Part shown: positions 55,186 to 64,000 of the stretch, in pieces
Numbering within the stretch: the stretch's first letter is position 1
Layout: every line of letters starts with the position of its first letter
Source of the DNA: Paulinella micropora
Lineage: Eukaryota; Cercozoa; Imbricatea; Euglyphida; Paulinellidae
Direction of reading: 5' to 3'
NCBI GenBank assembly: GCA_019918135.1
Contig: WBZZ01006634.1
Span: forward strand, 16,493 to 80,492
DNA length: 64,000 bases
Translations under genes and position numbers: made by a program
Notes under the pieces: generated by a model
Seen by the model: the letters and a program-made list of their open reading frames with translations, nothing else
Database searches by the model: none
Told to the model about the DNA's origin: nothing

Positions 55186-56128
55186 TGTATGTATGAATGT
55201 TTGTATGTTTGTATGTATGCATCTATGTATGTGTGTATATGTATGTATACCAGTCCTGATATTTCTTGCCGGAAGCAAACGTGAAGGTAGTGGGCGTCTC
55301 CCAGACCCTCACCTTTCCATCTGGGCATGGAGGTAGATCAGATTCCTCTGCTTTCGGTGTGGGAGTTGATGGTGGTGTGGGAGTAGTAGTAGTAGTTGAT
55401 GTTGAAGTAGTAGTAGTTGGTGATGTTGAAGTAGTATTAGATGGTGATGTTGAAGTAGTAGTAGATGGTGATGTTGAAGTAGTAGTAGATGGTGATGTTG
55501 AAGTAGTAGTAGATGGTGATGTTGAAGTCGTAGTAGATGGCGATGTTGTAGTAGTTGTAGCTGGTGATGTTGTAGTAGTAGTAGCTGATGATGTTGTAGT
55601 AGTAGTAGCTTTTTGTTCCCTGCCCGGCTTCTTGGCACGGGCCGTCGCCTTCGTCGCCTTCGCCTTCGGGGCAGGAGGCTTCGGGGCAGGGGGCTTCGTT
55701 GCCGGAGGGTCCACATGCGGAGGCTTTTTCCCTTCAACAGAGCCGTTGCTTCCGTCATTCTTTTTGGCTTTCTTTTTAGATGTGACCTCCGACTCATTTG
55801 CAGGGGCCAGAAATGACGTTTGTTTCCTGTTTCTTTTCAATCCCGCTACTTCCCCGAGACCATCGTCATAAGGCTGGGCATCATTTTTGTCAAGCTTGCC
55901 ACCCTGTTTGTAAGTATACGAGTGCCCTGGCACCAAGGTGTCAAGGTCACGCGCAGCCAGGTCATAACGCCTGTGCACCTCCTCGGGAATGATGACCTTC
56001 GAAAATGCCAGGTAGTTCTTTTTCTCAGGCTTAGCTCCATTTATCGTAAGAAACAATTCCCCAAGACGGTTTTTGCGAACAGTCTCGATCGTTCTCGCCA
56101 CTACTTTTTTCTCTTCTTGGGATTTCAT
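51823..56128 (-). CDS. Transposon accessory protein, eight exons, 702 residues
   Basis: Exons (- strand order): 56128-55251, 53847-53701, 53589-53531, 53258-52999, 52833-52761, 52702-52610, 52520-52468, 52368-51823. Every junction is GT-AG and phases agree throughout. Residues 1-190 are basic/globular (VVARTIETVRKNRLGELFL), then Lys/Pro-rich (KPPAPKAKATKATARAKK). Residues ~200-265 are TTTSTSPS repeats. Residues ~293-450 look globular (LNVRLTKYHDFLLGPKTQVE, VREVDTTGDGVADSKHLQLL). An acidic/NLS segment (EPATKKPKTNNK) comes next, then a poly-Glu start and a long coiled coil (QQQERERQAKEAQEKEQEEK) in the last exon. No known domain is recognised. By position it may be a DNA-binding or dimerising partner of the transposase, as in other two-gene transposons (inference). 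Intron 1 (1.4 kb) is filled with microsatellite; an upstream 5' exon cannot be excluded. Confidence 0.72.
53885..55256. repeat. Compound microsatellite array in intron 1 of the accessory gene
   Basis: About four units of 300-400 bp. Each combines a (GAA)n block, a (GTAT)n block containing GTATGTATACCAGTCC, and an (ACA)n block, all as read on the + strand. On the gene's strand each unit repeats GGACTGGTATACATACA, i.e. the exon 1 end plus its donor site. Poly-Glu, poly-Lys, poly-Arg and poly-Leu frames here are artefacts. Confidence 0.9.
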
Positions 56129-56639
56129 TGGCACAGGCACGGGCCGGGGGAGAGTGAGACTCACACACTTGGACACGGGGGAGAGTGAAGACTCACACAC
56201 TGGCGACGGGTAGGCGGGATCAAGAGAAGGCGGGTAAGTTGGTTGAAGTAGAATTTACGGGAAGTTGTTCAAAGTACGACCACAACACCAAATTTTTTCT
56301 CGAGAGGAGGTAGTGGAGCGCCACGTTGTTGCACGTAGAACGCCAACATTATTGCAAGATTTGAAATGAAAACATATTTCCTGCTCTTGGTGAGTCTTAA
56401 CTTGAGCCGGAATGATCTTGCTTTTTTTTTTCTTGGGTCTGGCAGCAGAAAACGATGCACAAAAACAAGCCCAAAAACGCTCGTTTCTGGTTGGATTATG
56501 AGGCCTATCTGTCCAGCCGGCTGGTGCCATGCCACGAAAACATTTGCACTATGTTGTTTGCGTGTGGCCTTTCGTTTGCAATGAATTTTGTCTGAGAAAA
56601 CAGCTCCGTTGTTGCAATCTGAAGATACAGTCTCTGGGT

Positions 56640-57400
56640 CGGCCATGTCTGAATTTTAGCAAAACTTTGTGCATTGAATGTGCAGTGGAAACCAAAGTAT
56701 TGTAAACGATTTTATGTTTCCGGCTCTTTCTGAAGCTCAACTTGAGCCGGAATGCCTGTGCTTTGTTGTTTTGTGTATTTGTTTTTATAATAGCAGTGCA
56801 CAAACCTTTGTCGTTGGCCATGTTTGAATTTTAGCCAAGATTTGTGCAGTTGGTGTGCAGGGGAAACCAAAGTATTGTAAACGATTTTATGTTTCCGGCT
56901 CTTTCTGAAGCTCAACTTGAGCCGGAATGCATGTGCTTTGTTGTTTTGTGTATTTGTTTTTATAATAGCAGTGCACAAACCTTTGTCGTTGGCCATGATT
57001 GAATTTTAGCCAAGATTTGTGCAGTTGGTGTGCAGGGGAAACCAAAGTATTGTAAACGATTTTATGTTTCCGGCTCTTTCTGAAGCTCAACTTGAGCCGG
57101 AATGCCTGTGCTTTGTTGTTTTGTGTATTTGTTTTTATAATAGCAGTGCACAAACCTTTGTCGTTGGCCATGTTTGAATTTTAGCCAAGATTTGTGCAGT
57201 TGGTGTGCAGGGGAAACCAAAGTATTGTAAACGATTTTATGTTTCCAGCTCTTCTGAAGCTCAACTTGAGCCGGAATGCCTGTGCTTTGTTGTTTTGTGT
57301 ATTTGTTTTTATAATAGCTGTGCACAAACCTTTGTCGTTGGCCATGATTGAATTTTTAAATTAGCCAAGATTTGTGCAGTTGGTGTGCAGTTGATATACA
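56640..57400. repeat. 175-bp tandem repeat between the transposon genes
   Basis: About four full units of exactly 175 bp (boundaries near 56,646, 56,821, 56,996, 57,171) plus a decayed fifth. Each contains GTCGTTGGCCATG, CAGTGCACAAACCTTTG and CTTGAGCCGGAATGC. A diverged, larger relative lies at about 56,360-56,646. Each unit offers an ATGGCC start on the - strand but no frame persists across units (175 is not a multiple of 3). Confidence 0.93.
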
Positions 57401-57539
57401 AAAATTGTAAATAATTTTATGTTTTCTTATATTTTTAAAGCTTATATTAAGCAGGAATCATGATGGTTTTTTTTTCCTGTCTGTTCTTCCAGTAGCACAG
57501 CAAAACAATCATGCGTACAGACATATGTGTATACATAGA

Positions 57540-57657
57540 CTCATTTACACTTTCTTCTTCTTATTATTATTATTCTTATTCTTGTTCTTTTTTTTTTCCC
57601 TGCTCCTCCTCCTCCTCGTCCTTCTTCTTATTCCTGTTCTTCTTCTCCTTTCCTTTT

Positions 57658-57700
<43 letters not shown>

Positions 57701-57881
57701 GATGGCGTTTCTTGTGTTTTTTGTTTGTTTAGCAGTTGTATAGTCAACCGCAATCCTCATCGAGCAGCACGTCATCAGCCTGGTTCAAACCAGGCCTGGT
57801 TCTCTCTCTTTCTCTCTTCCTCTCTTTCTCTCTCTCTTACTCTTTCTTTTTTTCTCTATGTTTGCTTCTTCTTCTTTTTCT

Positions 57882-57913
<32 letters not shown>

Positions 57914-58160
57914 TTCTTCTTCTTCTTCTTCTTCTTCTCCTTCTTCTTCGTGATCTACATTATACATGCTCAACAACCAACCCCCCCCCCCCTCCCCCCA
58001 CCCACATGTATATGTATTGTTCTGTCTAGTTCCATTTACATTTCTCTCCTACCCAAACGCCGTCCCTGTTTGTCTTCACTCGCGTGAAACGTCAGAAAAT
58101 GATGTTTTTGTTTTTTCTTAATTGTTTCTAATTGTTTCTGTCTTGATTTTTTTTTTTAGG
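57540..58160. repeat. Microsatellites upstream of the SET-transposase gene
   Basis: Contains (ATT)n near 57,563, (TAC)n at 57,658-57,700, a CT-rich run at 57,800-57,850 and (TTC)n at about 57,865-57,948. It ends in a T-run plus AG at 58,148-58,159, which may be the acceptor of a 5'UTR intron for the downstream gene. Confidence 0.8.
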
Positions 58161-58167
58161 TGTGGTC

Positions 58168-61100
58168 ATGTCCAGTATGTTGCACACCGCCAGGAAGGCA
58201 CCGATATCTGTAAGATATTTGGAAGGAAAAGGCGGTGTTGGTGTCTTCGCAGACACGGCGCTGCCTGCTGGCTTCGCTCTGGGAGAGTTGGGCCCTGGCG
58301 GAATTCCTTTGGGACCGGACACTGACGCTGTTTTCGCACAGCACTACACCATGAAAGTTTACAATACTCTATGTGTTGGGATGCAGCCTATCGACTTCAT
58401 AAGCAAAAACAGCAGGAATCCTATGCATTTACTCAACAGCGCTTGTGTTGCTTTCAACGGCCGGACCAGATCGTCTAATGCCAAGGTGTGCAAGCTGGAT
58501 CAAGTAGTGAGACTGACACATGAAGTCGGCAAGAACCAGCAAATTTTTCTCACGTACCGAGAGAACCCAAACTTGTCAGTAACTACTAGCCCCAGCGATG
58601 GACATCCTGACTGGATGAAGGACGCTGCATCGTTCAAACTCGGGAAAACTATTCCTGTGTGGGCACTTGACAGGGCGGAAGGGCGCCAGCTTTTTTTTAT
58701 TGTGCCTCCAGATGAATATCCATTGCCTCCGAAGTCAATTTCACTGTCGTCGTCCGAGAAGGAAGCACTCATCCGAAGCTTGTCTGTCAGTATTCAGCCG
58801 CTGACAAAGTCAGTTTCGATGAGTGAGGAGAAAAAGCTCAAACTTTTGGAGAGTCTCAGCGATGAGCTTACAGTTCCTTGCGACTCTGGCAACAGCTTGA
58901 AGCGGCAGTCATCTGATACAACTGTTATTCTTGAGCGCGCATCTAGTTCAACGGTCAGAATAATTCTTGCGCCCGTGTCAATCTAAGGATTTTTTTGTTT
59001 GCTATTATTGTTGTCCAGATCACTCCATATGATCGGGGAGCATGGTCGAGCACCATCGCGTTCGGAGACGGGCAGTCTGCTATGTTTGCCTACAATGCAG
59101 TTGTGAAGGGAGAAAGGGTAGCTGCTACTTCTCTCTCTCTCTCTGTCTCTCTCTCTGACACATATGCATAAAAACCTTTAAAATTACAGGCTACTGATAT
59201 GCACACGGTTTTGCCTGCCCCGGACTCAGATTCTTCCGCCCCGGACTCTGATTCCAGCTCAGTTCACACGGACGAGGGTCACGCGCATACGAGGCTGTTT
59301 GTCCCCACAGGAACTCCCGAGGTCACTAATTCCAAAGCTATACTCACATACATTTCTTTCTCGCTTTCAATTTCTGATTCTTACATCGCATGATCCATTA
59401 CTACAGGGAATTGAAGGAATCATGGCTGAGTGGGAAGAAGATCCCAGCAATACGGATGGTGGTTCTGAGCGGAGTTCGACTGGCGCACTGCCGCCTTTCC
59501 GCCCCGCCTACAACGTCGATGAAGTCAAGGAATCACACCTGCCTTTGTACGTCAGCATGAAGCTGACTGTTCCGCGTGTTGTACGGCCGAGAGCGGACCC
59601 ACTTCGACCATACCGCATGAAAAGCCGAAATCAGCGCGAGGCCCCATTGCAGCGGCCTGCTGCTTTTGCGAAATATTTGGGTATGACGTATGGCGAGCTC
59701 GAGCACATTGTTCAATCAGTGTGTTGTGCGAAATGGAAATGTTATTCTTTCATTGACACACGTGAGGTGATGGAGGCGAGAGCAAAGACATGCTCTATTT
59801 CCTTAGAAGAGCTCTATACCTGGGTTCACAGCCAATTGGAAGCTATGTCGACACCCTCCGGCTCTGTCCAGTACTTCTTTCAGACTGAGGAGGTTTGTAA
59901 AGAAATGTGGCAGCGAATATTTGCTATCGGGGACGCTGTGCTGGCAAGGGCACGCAGGCTTCTCGACAACAACGCCTCAGTCTACATCAAACTGAACAGT
60001 ACCCAAGCTGAGGTTTCCGACATTGTCTCGATTCTGCTTTGTGAGCGCTTTTCCATCGACCCGGAAATCTGTACCGACGGCAAATGGAAGATTCAGGAAA
60101 TGGCATCCGACGCGGGAGTTCATCGGTACGTTCGAGAACATTGGAAGGAGGCGTGTCAGCGGTTTGGTGGTTCTCAGCGAGTTAATCATCTACAGCCGCC
60201 TGACGATAATACCATCAACGAAGTATGGCGCACAGACTACAAACATGTCACGCTCATGCGAGGTACAATCTATTTCCATTTCTCTGTGCTAATTTCATTC
60301 TTGTTTGCTCGTTTGCTTTCTTCGGCCGTCACATCTGTCTTTATTTGTTTTGTTATCACATTTAGCGGGTGATTTCTCTAAGGACGATATCTGCACCGAA
60401 CTTGCGGCCGAGCACGCCAGGGGTTTCAAGAGTACAGCCGAGGCTCAAGATTGGCGCCGGCGCAATCAGCTGCACCACAAGGTAAATTGTTTCTCTCCAT
60501 CACGCAATACTCATATCAATCGTATGATTTAGATGCACAGAAAGGTCCGCCTGGAAGCATGGCAGAAAAAAAAAAGCGCTCCTCATGACCAGCATTCGTT
60601 GGTCATTTCGACTGACATGAAGCCCCCGGTGAAGATTCCGTCATGTCGCCGACGTTCCAAGGATTTCAAAGGCAAAATGGTATTCCGCCTTTGCATCGGG
60701 ATGACAACGTGCCACACTACTGACACGCACTTTATTTTCGCCTATTTGGAGGGGGCAGTGGACAAGGGTGTTAACAGTAACATCACGATGCTTGCCGCTA
60801 TGATTCACTGGGAGCTATGGCAGGCCAAGACAATGCCTGCCTGGAAACTGAACTTGTACTGGGACGGCGCCGGAGACAACGTGGCATGGCCGATGCTGGG
60901 ATTCGGCTGTCATGTTGTGGCCAACGACGTGTACGGTGAGTTTCAGAGTAATCGTATGGTCAAGGGGCACGGCCACGATGGCGATGACCAGGACTTCAGA
61001 GTCATGCAAATAGGGTGGAACACGACCTTTCTTACCACCAATCTCGCTCAAGCGCTACTCAAACTCTTGCTGGCCTTCAAAACGAAGAGGGAGCGATACG

Positions 61101-61337
61101 TGATTATGCTCCTGACTTGTAACTACGACTGGCAAACCCTCTACAGTCCGTGTATGAACAAACACTTCAAGAACTACGCTAGACCCTTGGCCTGGCGCAT
61201 CCGCAAAACGGAACCCGGCGCTCTGCCGACTGCGGAAGTCAAGACGTGGGGCGCCGCTCAGCCGGAGTGGCATGGGGTCAACGATGACCCGAAGGGGGAT
61301 CCCATCAAGCTTTTTGTTAATCGCCCCGGTCAGACCG

Positions 61338-61380
<43 letters not shown>

Positions 61381-62556
61381 CTATCATTTTCATCGCGCAA
61401 CTTGATTTTATACTTGTTTGAACTTTTTCTTGTCTTGCAGCGAGCAATTTGCCTCCAAAGCTGCCCGTTGGTGCTTTTGTCAACCCTCGCTTGAAGAAGG
61501 ACATTCGCACTCTGGCCAAGTACCAATCTGCACAGGAGAGAGAGTGGGTTGAGGAAATGCTACAGGCCAAAAACCTCACTCGAATTTACTTTGACGGTGC
61601 ATATGGCGATGGCGGCCTTCCCGGCCGCCCAGCTCACATGGAGTGTGTCGACGCTACGGGGAAGGTATGGCGAGTTGAGCTGCGTGTTGTCGACGAACTA
61701 CCGTCCAATTGGATGGAGTTGCCCCCACAACGAGCGGAAAAAATCCAAGCACTTCACCAGTTGACTCCGGAGGAGCTCCAGTCCTTGCCCCGTACATACT
61801 TTTGCAATGATCGGAACCCGCCGGCTCATCCGCCATGGCGAGGGGCCCGGGAGCTGACAGCCGACGAAAGGCTGGCACAAGATATTGCTTTCGGAAACAC
61901 CACTGAGCCATGGAGGAAGGTGTCACTGCTTCTTCAGGAGTGCTCCGACAAGGAGGCTTTTCAGGCTAAGCACATGGTTGTGAAGGAGCTTAAGCAGTGG
62001 CTGCGGCTACACGGTGTGGCAAGCCAAAACGCCGACCGCAAGCAATTCCTCAAGCCGAAGCTAGTCGATCTTGCATGGGAACATTTTCAAGTCTGTGCGT
62101 GCGGACTGGAGGAGCACGACGATGAGAAAGCGCCTCCCGCGGTCCAGCCAGAACCTGACCCTGAAGGTACTTGTTTTGTGTCGCTTCCCATAGTATGTAG
62201 GATATGATGTCGTAGGGGCAGCCCTTGCAAGCGGAATCGTCCGTGGACGCGGAGGCAATCGCGCGAGGGGACGGCGACGAGGACGCCGTGCCGCAGGCAG
62301 TGGCAGAGGTCGCGCTCAAAAGCGAGCGCAAGGGGCACAAGCAAGTGAACAGCACGTTGCTGGCAGAGGTCGCGCCCACAAGCGGGCGCGACGACCAAGT
62401 GTTCAACACCCTGGTTCCTGGCCCTGGAAATGCCCAACTTGTGGGTTTTTGAACGAAGAAGGAGGCGATGTCTGCGAGCTCTGTAATTGGCCGGACCCTG
62501 TCTCCGGCATGGAGGGTACCACTGACTCCGATGACGACGATGAGCCGTTAGCATAG
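58168..62556 (+). CDS. SET domain-DDE transposase-RanBP2 zinc finger fusion, eight exons, 1,295 residues
   Basis: Exons 58168-58974, 59019-59117, 59190-59321, 59407-60262, 60366-60481, 60533-61328, 61441-62166, 62201-62556; seven GT-AG introns of 34-112 nt keep one frame. Residues ~12-135: SET domain (GKGGVGVFADTALPAG, HLLNSACVAFN for the NHSC-like turn, FLTYREN for the Tyr motif), the lysine methyltransferase fold. Residues ~350-670: transposase N-terminal helices. Residues ~690-830: RNase-H-like core, with candidate acidic residues D698 (VISTDMKPP), D781 (LYWDGAGDN) and D821/D822 after GHGHDGD, matching the D..DN..GHTH.DID pattern of eukaryotic DUF7869-like transposases. Residues ~1110-1150: SAP-like (KELKQWLRLHGV). 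An RG-rich stretch precedes the RanBP2 finger (WKCPTCGFLN ... CELCNW; C1255, C1258, C1269, C1272). Intron 1 uses donor GTGTCA; if it is unused, SET stops at 58986 as a separate 272-residue protein. Confidence 0.78.
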
Positions 62557-62843
62557 CAGGTCAAACGCTTTTGCAACCAGGTATTGAACTTGTTTTGCTT
62601 TCCTTGTCTTATACATATCATTATGTGCTTGTGCAGTAGACTCAACAGCGCGAGTGCCCCTATCTAGTGATTTGTACTTGATCTGACTACCAAAAAAAAA
62701 CAGCCGCTTATGCCGTTTTGTGCCTTCACTTTTTTGTCGGTGCCCAAGTCAAGGCACAAAGTCATTCAATATGACTGTCAATGATGAAATTTTAGCTAGT
62801 ATTTCTAATTTAGTAGTTATATATCAATTGCCTGCCATATTGC

Positions 62844-63478
62844 GCCGCTTATGCCGCTTTGTGCCTTCACTTTTTTGTCGGTGCCTTGACTTGGGTTAGC
62901 GTTCGCTGTGTGACAGCACGCACGCCCAAGTCAAGTCACAAAGTCATTCTATATGGCTGACAATAAGTGAAATGTCAGGAAATAATGATAATTTAGTAAT
63001 TATATCGATTGTTTGCCCTTTTACGCTGATTTTGTAGCAGAGGACGCACAACTATGCTCTGACTTGGGTGTAGTTGTGTAGTACACTGCTGAGTCAGTGC
63101 AAGTCTGCGCCCGTGGCTCCAAGTCCGTAAACATTCTTAGAATGAGATCAGACTGCAATAGTAAATAGTTGCAAACATTAAAAACATGTTTTCCTGCATC
63201 GCCCTTGAATTTGCTATCAAAACCCGCTGATTTGACATGTACGAAAACTCGAAAAATACGTATGTCAGACAGGTCCGGACCGCCCTCCGGAGTACTGTTG
63301 AAGTGAAGTCAAAGTCAGTCTAAATTAATAAAAACATGTTTTAATATCGTTTTAATAAGTTTTCCTAGCATCGGCATCGTTTCTACACGTATCCTGAGAG
63401 TTTTGAAAAAACCAGCCAAAACCTTAGAAAATTTGGGGAAAAATGGGATCCCAAAGTTACGCGATTCCTTTGTTCTAG
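62844..63478 (-). repeat. Right terminal inverted repeat
   Basis: 635 bp, inverted copy of the left end. A further degenerate copy of its innermost part (GCCGCTTATGCCG onward to the CAAGTCA words) lies just inside at about 62,703-62,775. Confidence 0.95.
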
Positions 63479-63630
63479 ACCCTTGCCATTTTTGCACCCG
63501 CCACATGTAGAGGACAAATTCCCGGCAACTTACCGCGCCGCAAACACGGGGAAACTTTCGCGAAATTTTCCTTTGCGAATTCTGCGTGGAATTTTGCTAC
63601 AAATTTTCTGACTGGCCAAATTTTTATTGA

Positions 63631-64000
63631 ATGTCCTGTCTGGTAGGTACAATCATGCTGTCCCTGTACGAGACTGGGGACCCTGCTAAGCTCGCGCCGT
63701 TGGTGGAGAACAAGCGCCTCAACCCCCTCTACAAGCAGTTCCTGTCGGATCTGCACGCGGCCTGCAACGAGAATGGCGGACTGAAGGTGAGCTACAGCTA
63801 CGGGAGTGGTCGCAAAGGCGGCAGGCTCTACGCGGATCGTGGCTACCAGAACGCCCCCAAGGCCCTGCGCAGGCTCTGTCTTGAGGAGTGGCACTGGGCG
63901 TTCGACATCAAAAATAGCGTGCCCTACTTCATCTGGTTCTTGGTTCGCGAGGTGCCGCGCGCTCGCGAACTCCTCGGCGACAAGGTTTCTGCCCTGCAAG
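63631..64000 (+). CDS. Unknown protein, 5' part only (runs off the window)
   Basis: An open GC-rich frame begins at ATG 63631 or, in the same frame, 63655 (MLSLYETGDPAKLAPL) and is still open at the end of the window. Visible motifs are GRKGGRLYADRGYQNAPKAL then RRLCLEEWHWAFDIKNSVPY. The order GRLY - Q - LR - DI(K)N resembles a segment I have seen in uncharacterised proteins of large DNA viruses and mobile elements, where D-I-x-N follows an Arg-rich helix. I cannot name the family. It starts only ~150 bases outside the right transposon end. The overlapping opposite-strand frame is a shadow. Confidence 0.55.
   Translation, partial: MSCLVGTIMLSLYETGDPAKLAPLVENKRLNPLYKQFLSDLHAACNENGGLKVSYSYGSGRKGGRLYADRGYQNAPKALRRLCLEEWHWAFDIKNSVPYFIWFLVREVPRARELLGDKVSALQ

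Larger units (their letters stand above)
51004..63478. mobile_element. 12.5-kb TIR DNA transposon with SET-DDE transposase and accessory gene
   Basis: Bounded by ~640-bp inverted repeats that are about 98% identical. Both ends terminate in CTAG next to AACAAAGGAATCGCG and its complement. CTAG is its own reverse complement, so it may be a 4-bp target-site duplication or the repeat end itself; the bases beyond it (GGAA left, ACCC right) do not match. Inside are two divergent intron-containing genes: an accessory protein on the - strand (51823-56128) and a SET-transposase on the + strand (58168-62556). They are separated by a 175-bp tandem repeat and microsatellites. Near-identical ends and intact multi-exon frames suggest a young, possibly active element. 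The transposase core belongs to the RNase-H-like DDE class; I do not assign a named superfamily. Confidence 0.88.

Noticed and set aside
53230..55330. Long open frames of poly-Glu, poly-Lys, poly-Arg, poly-Leu and poly-Asn on both strands
   Set aside because: They are translations of GAA/TTC and ACA/TGT microsatellites within intron 1 of the accessory gene; only short pieces (exons at 53847-53701, 53589-53531 and 53258 downward) show protein-like sequence.
56255..57325. Set of ~90-residue frames starting MANDKGLCTAI on the - strand
   Set aside because: They are one frame repeated by the 175-bp satellite; unit length is not a multiple of three and no continuous product forms. A possible short leader exon at 56,646 remains unproven.
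62225..62452. 75-residue frame as the last exon of the transposase
   Set aside because: The alternative acceptor at 62200 gives the frame containing a RanBP2-type finger, which is far more protein-like.
63475..63999. 174-residue - strand frame at the right edge
   Set aside because: The + strand frame over the same bases has better composition and a clear start; the - strand frame also runs to the transposon end.

Overview
The window looks like nuclear DNA of a GC-rich, gene-dense unicellular eukaryote. It has GT-AG introns, many of them only 30-130 nt. It carries an SKP1 gene, F-box/LRR genes, a MYND finger, a SET domain, and long secreted EGF/discoidin-type proteins with Ser/Thr-rich stalks. 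I could not place the lineage. I saw no viral hallmark gene (capsid, packaging ATPase, polymerase B), but several genes are ORFans, so a giant-virus or endogenised-virus origin for the first ~43 kb is not formally excluded.

Layout. 0-9.3 kb: small genes of unknown function, an intron-containing SKP1 gene with a long N-terminal extension, and an F-box/LRR gene. 7.97-22.09 kb: a recent head-to-tail duplication of about 7 kb that carries an F-box/LRR gene and a large EGF/discoidin gene. The junction has a 22-nt templated filler, and the EGF copies share the same disabling lesions. 23.1-28.7 kb: a third, diverged EGF/discoidin gene with a very long Ser/Thr stalk. 28.9-43.7 kb: a secreted FkbM-type methyltransferase, a MYND finger protein, a third F-box/LRR gene (broken), a nicotinamidase-like enzyme fused to a large unknown domain, a divergent LRR protein with a possible F-box, and several ORFans.

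43.7-51 kb is different in character: AT-richer, few genes, dominated by microsatellites, diverged repeats and a cluster of eight hairpin repeats. One broken ORFan gene lies at 48.3-49.5 kb.

51.0-63.48 kb is a complete, apparently young 12.5-kb DNA transposon with near-identical ~640-bp terminal inverted repeats, ending in CTAG on both sides. It carries two divergently oriented multi-exon genes that I could join through every splice phase. One is an eight-exon 702-residue accessory protein. The other is an eight-exon 1,295-residue protein that joins an N-terminal SET (lysine methyltransferase-like) domain to an RNase-H-fold DDE/D transposase core, a SAP-like segment and a C-terminal RanBP2-type zinc finger. 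This methyltransferase-transposase fusion is the most interesting item here. The last 370 bases begin another gene that runs off the window.

Functional threads: SKP1 plus several F-box proteins suggest SCF ubiquitin-ligase diversification; the EGF/discoidin/mucin-like proteins suggest surface or matrix adhesion; the transposon may combine DNA cutting with chromatin targeting. Many otherwise good reading frames are broken by single-base indels, several next to homopolymers, so assembly error must be kept in mind for every pseudogene call.
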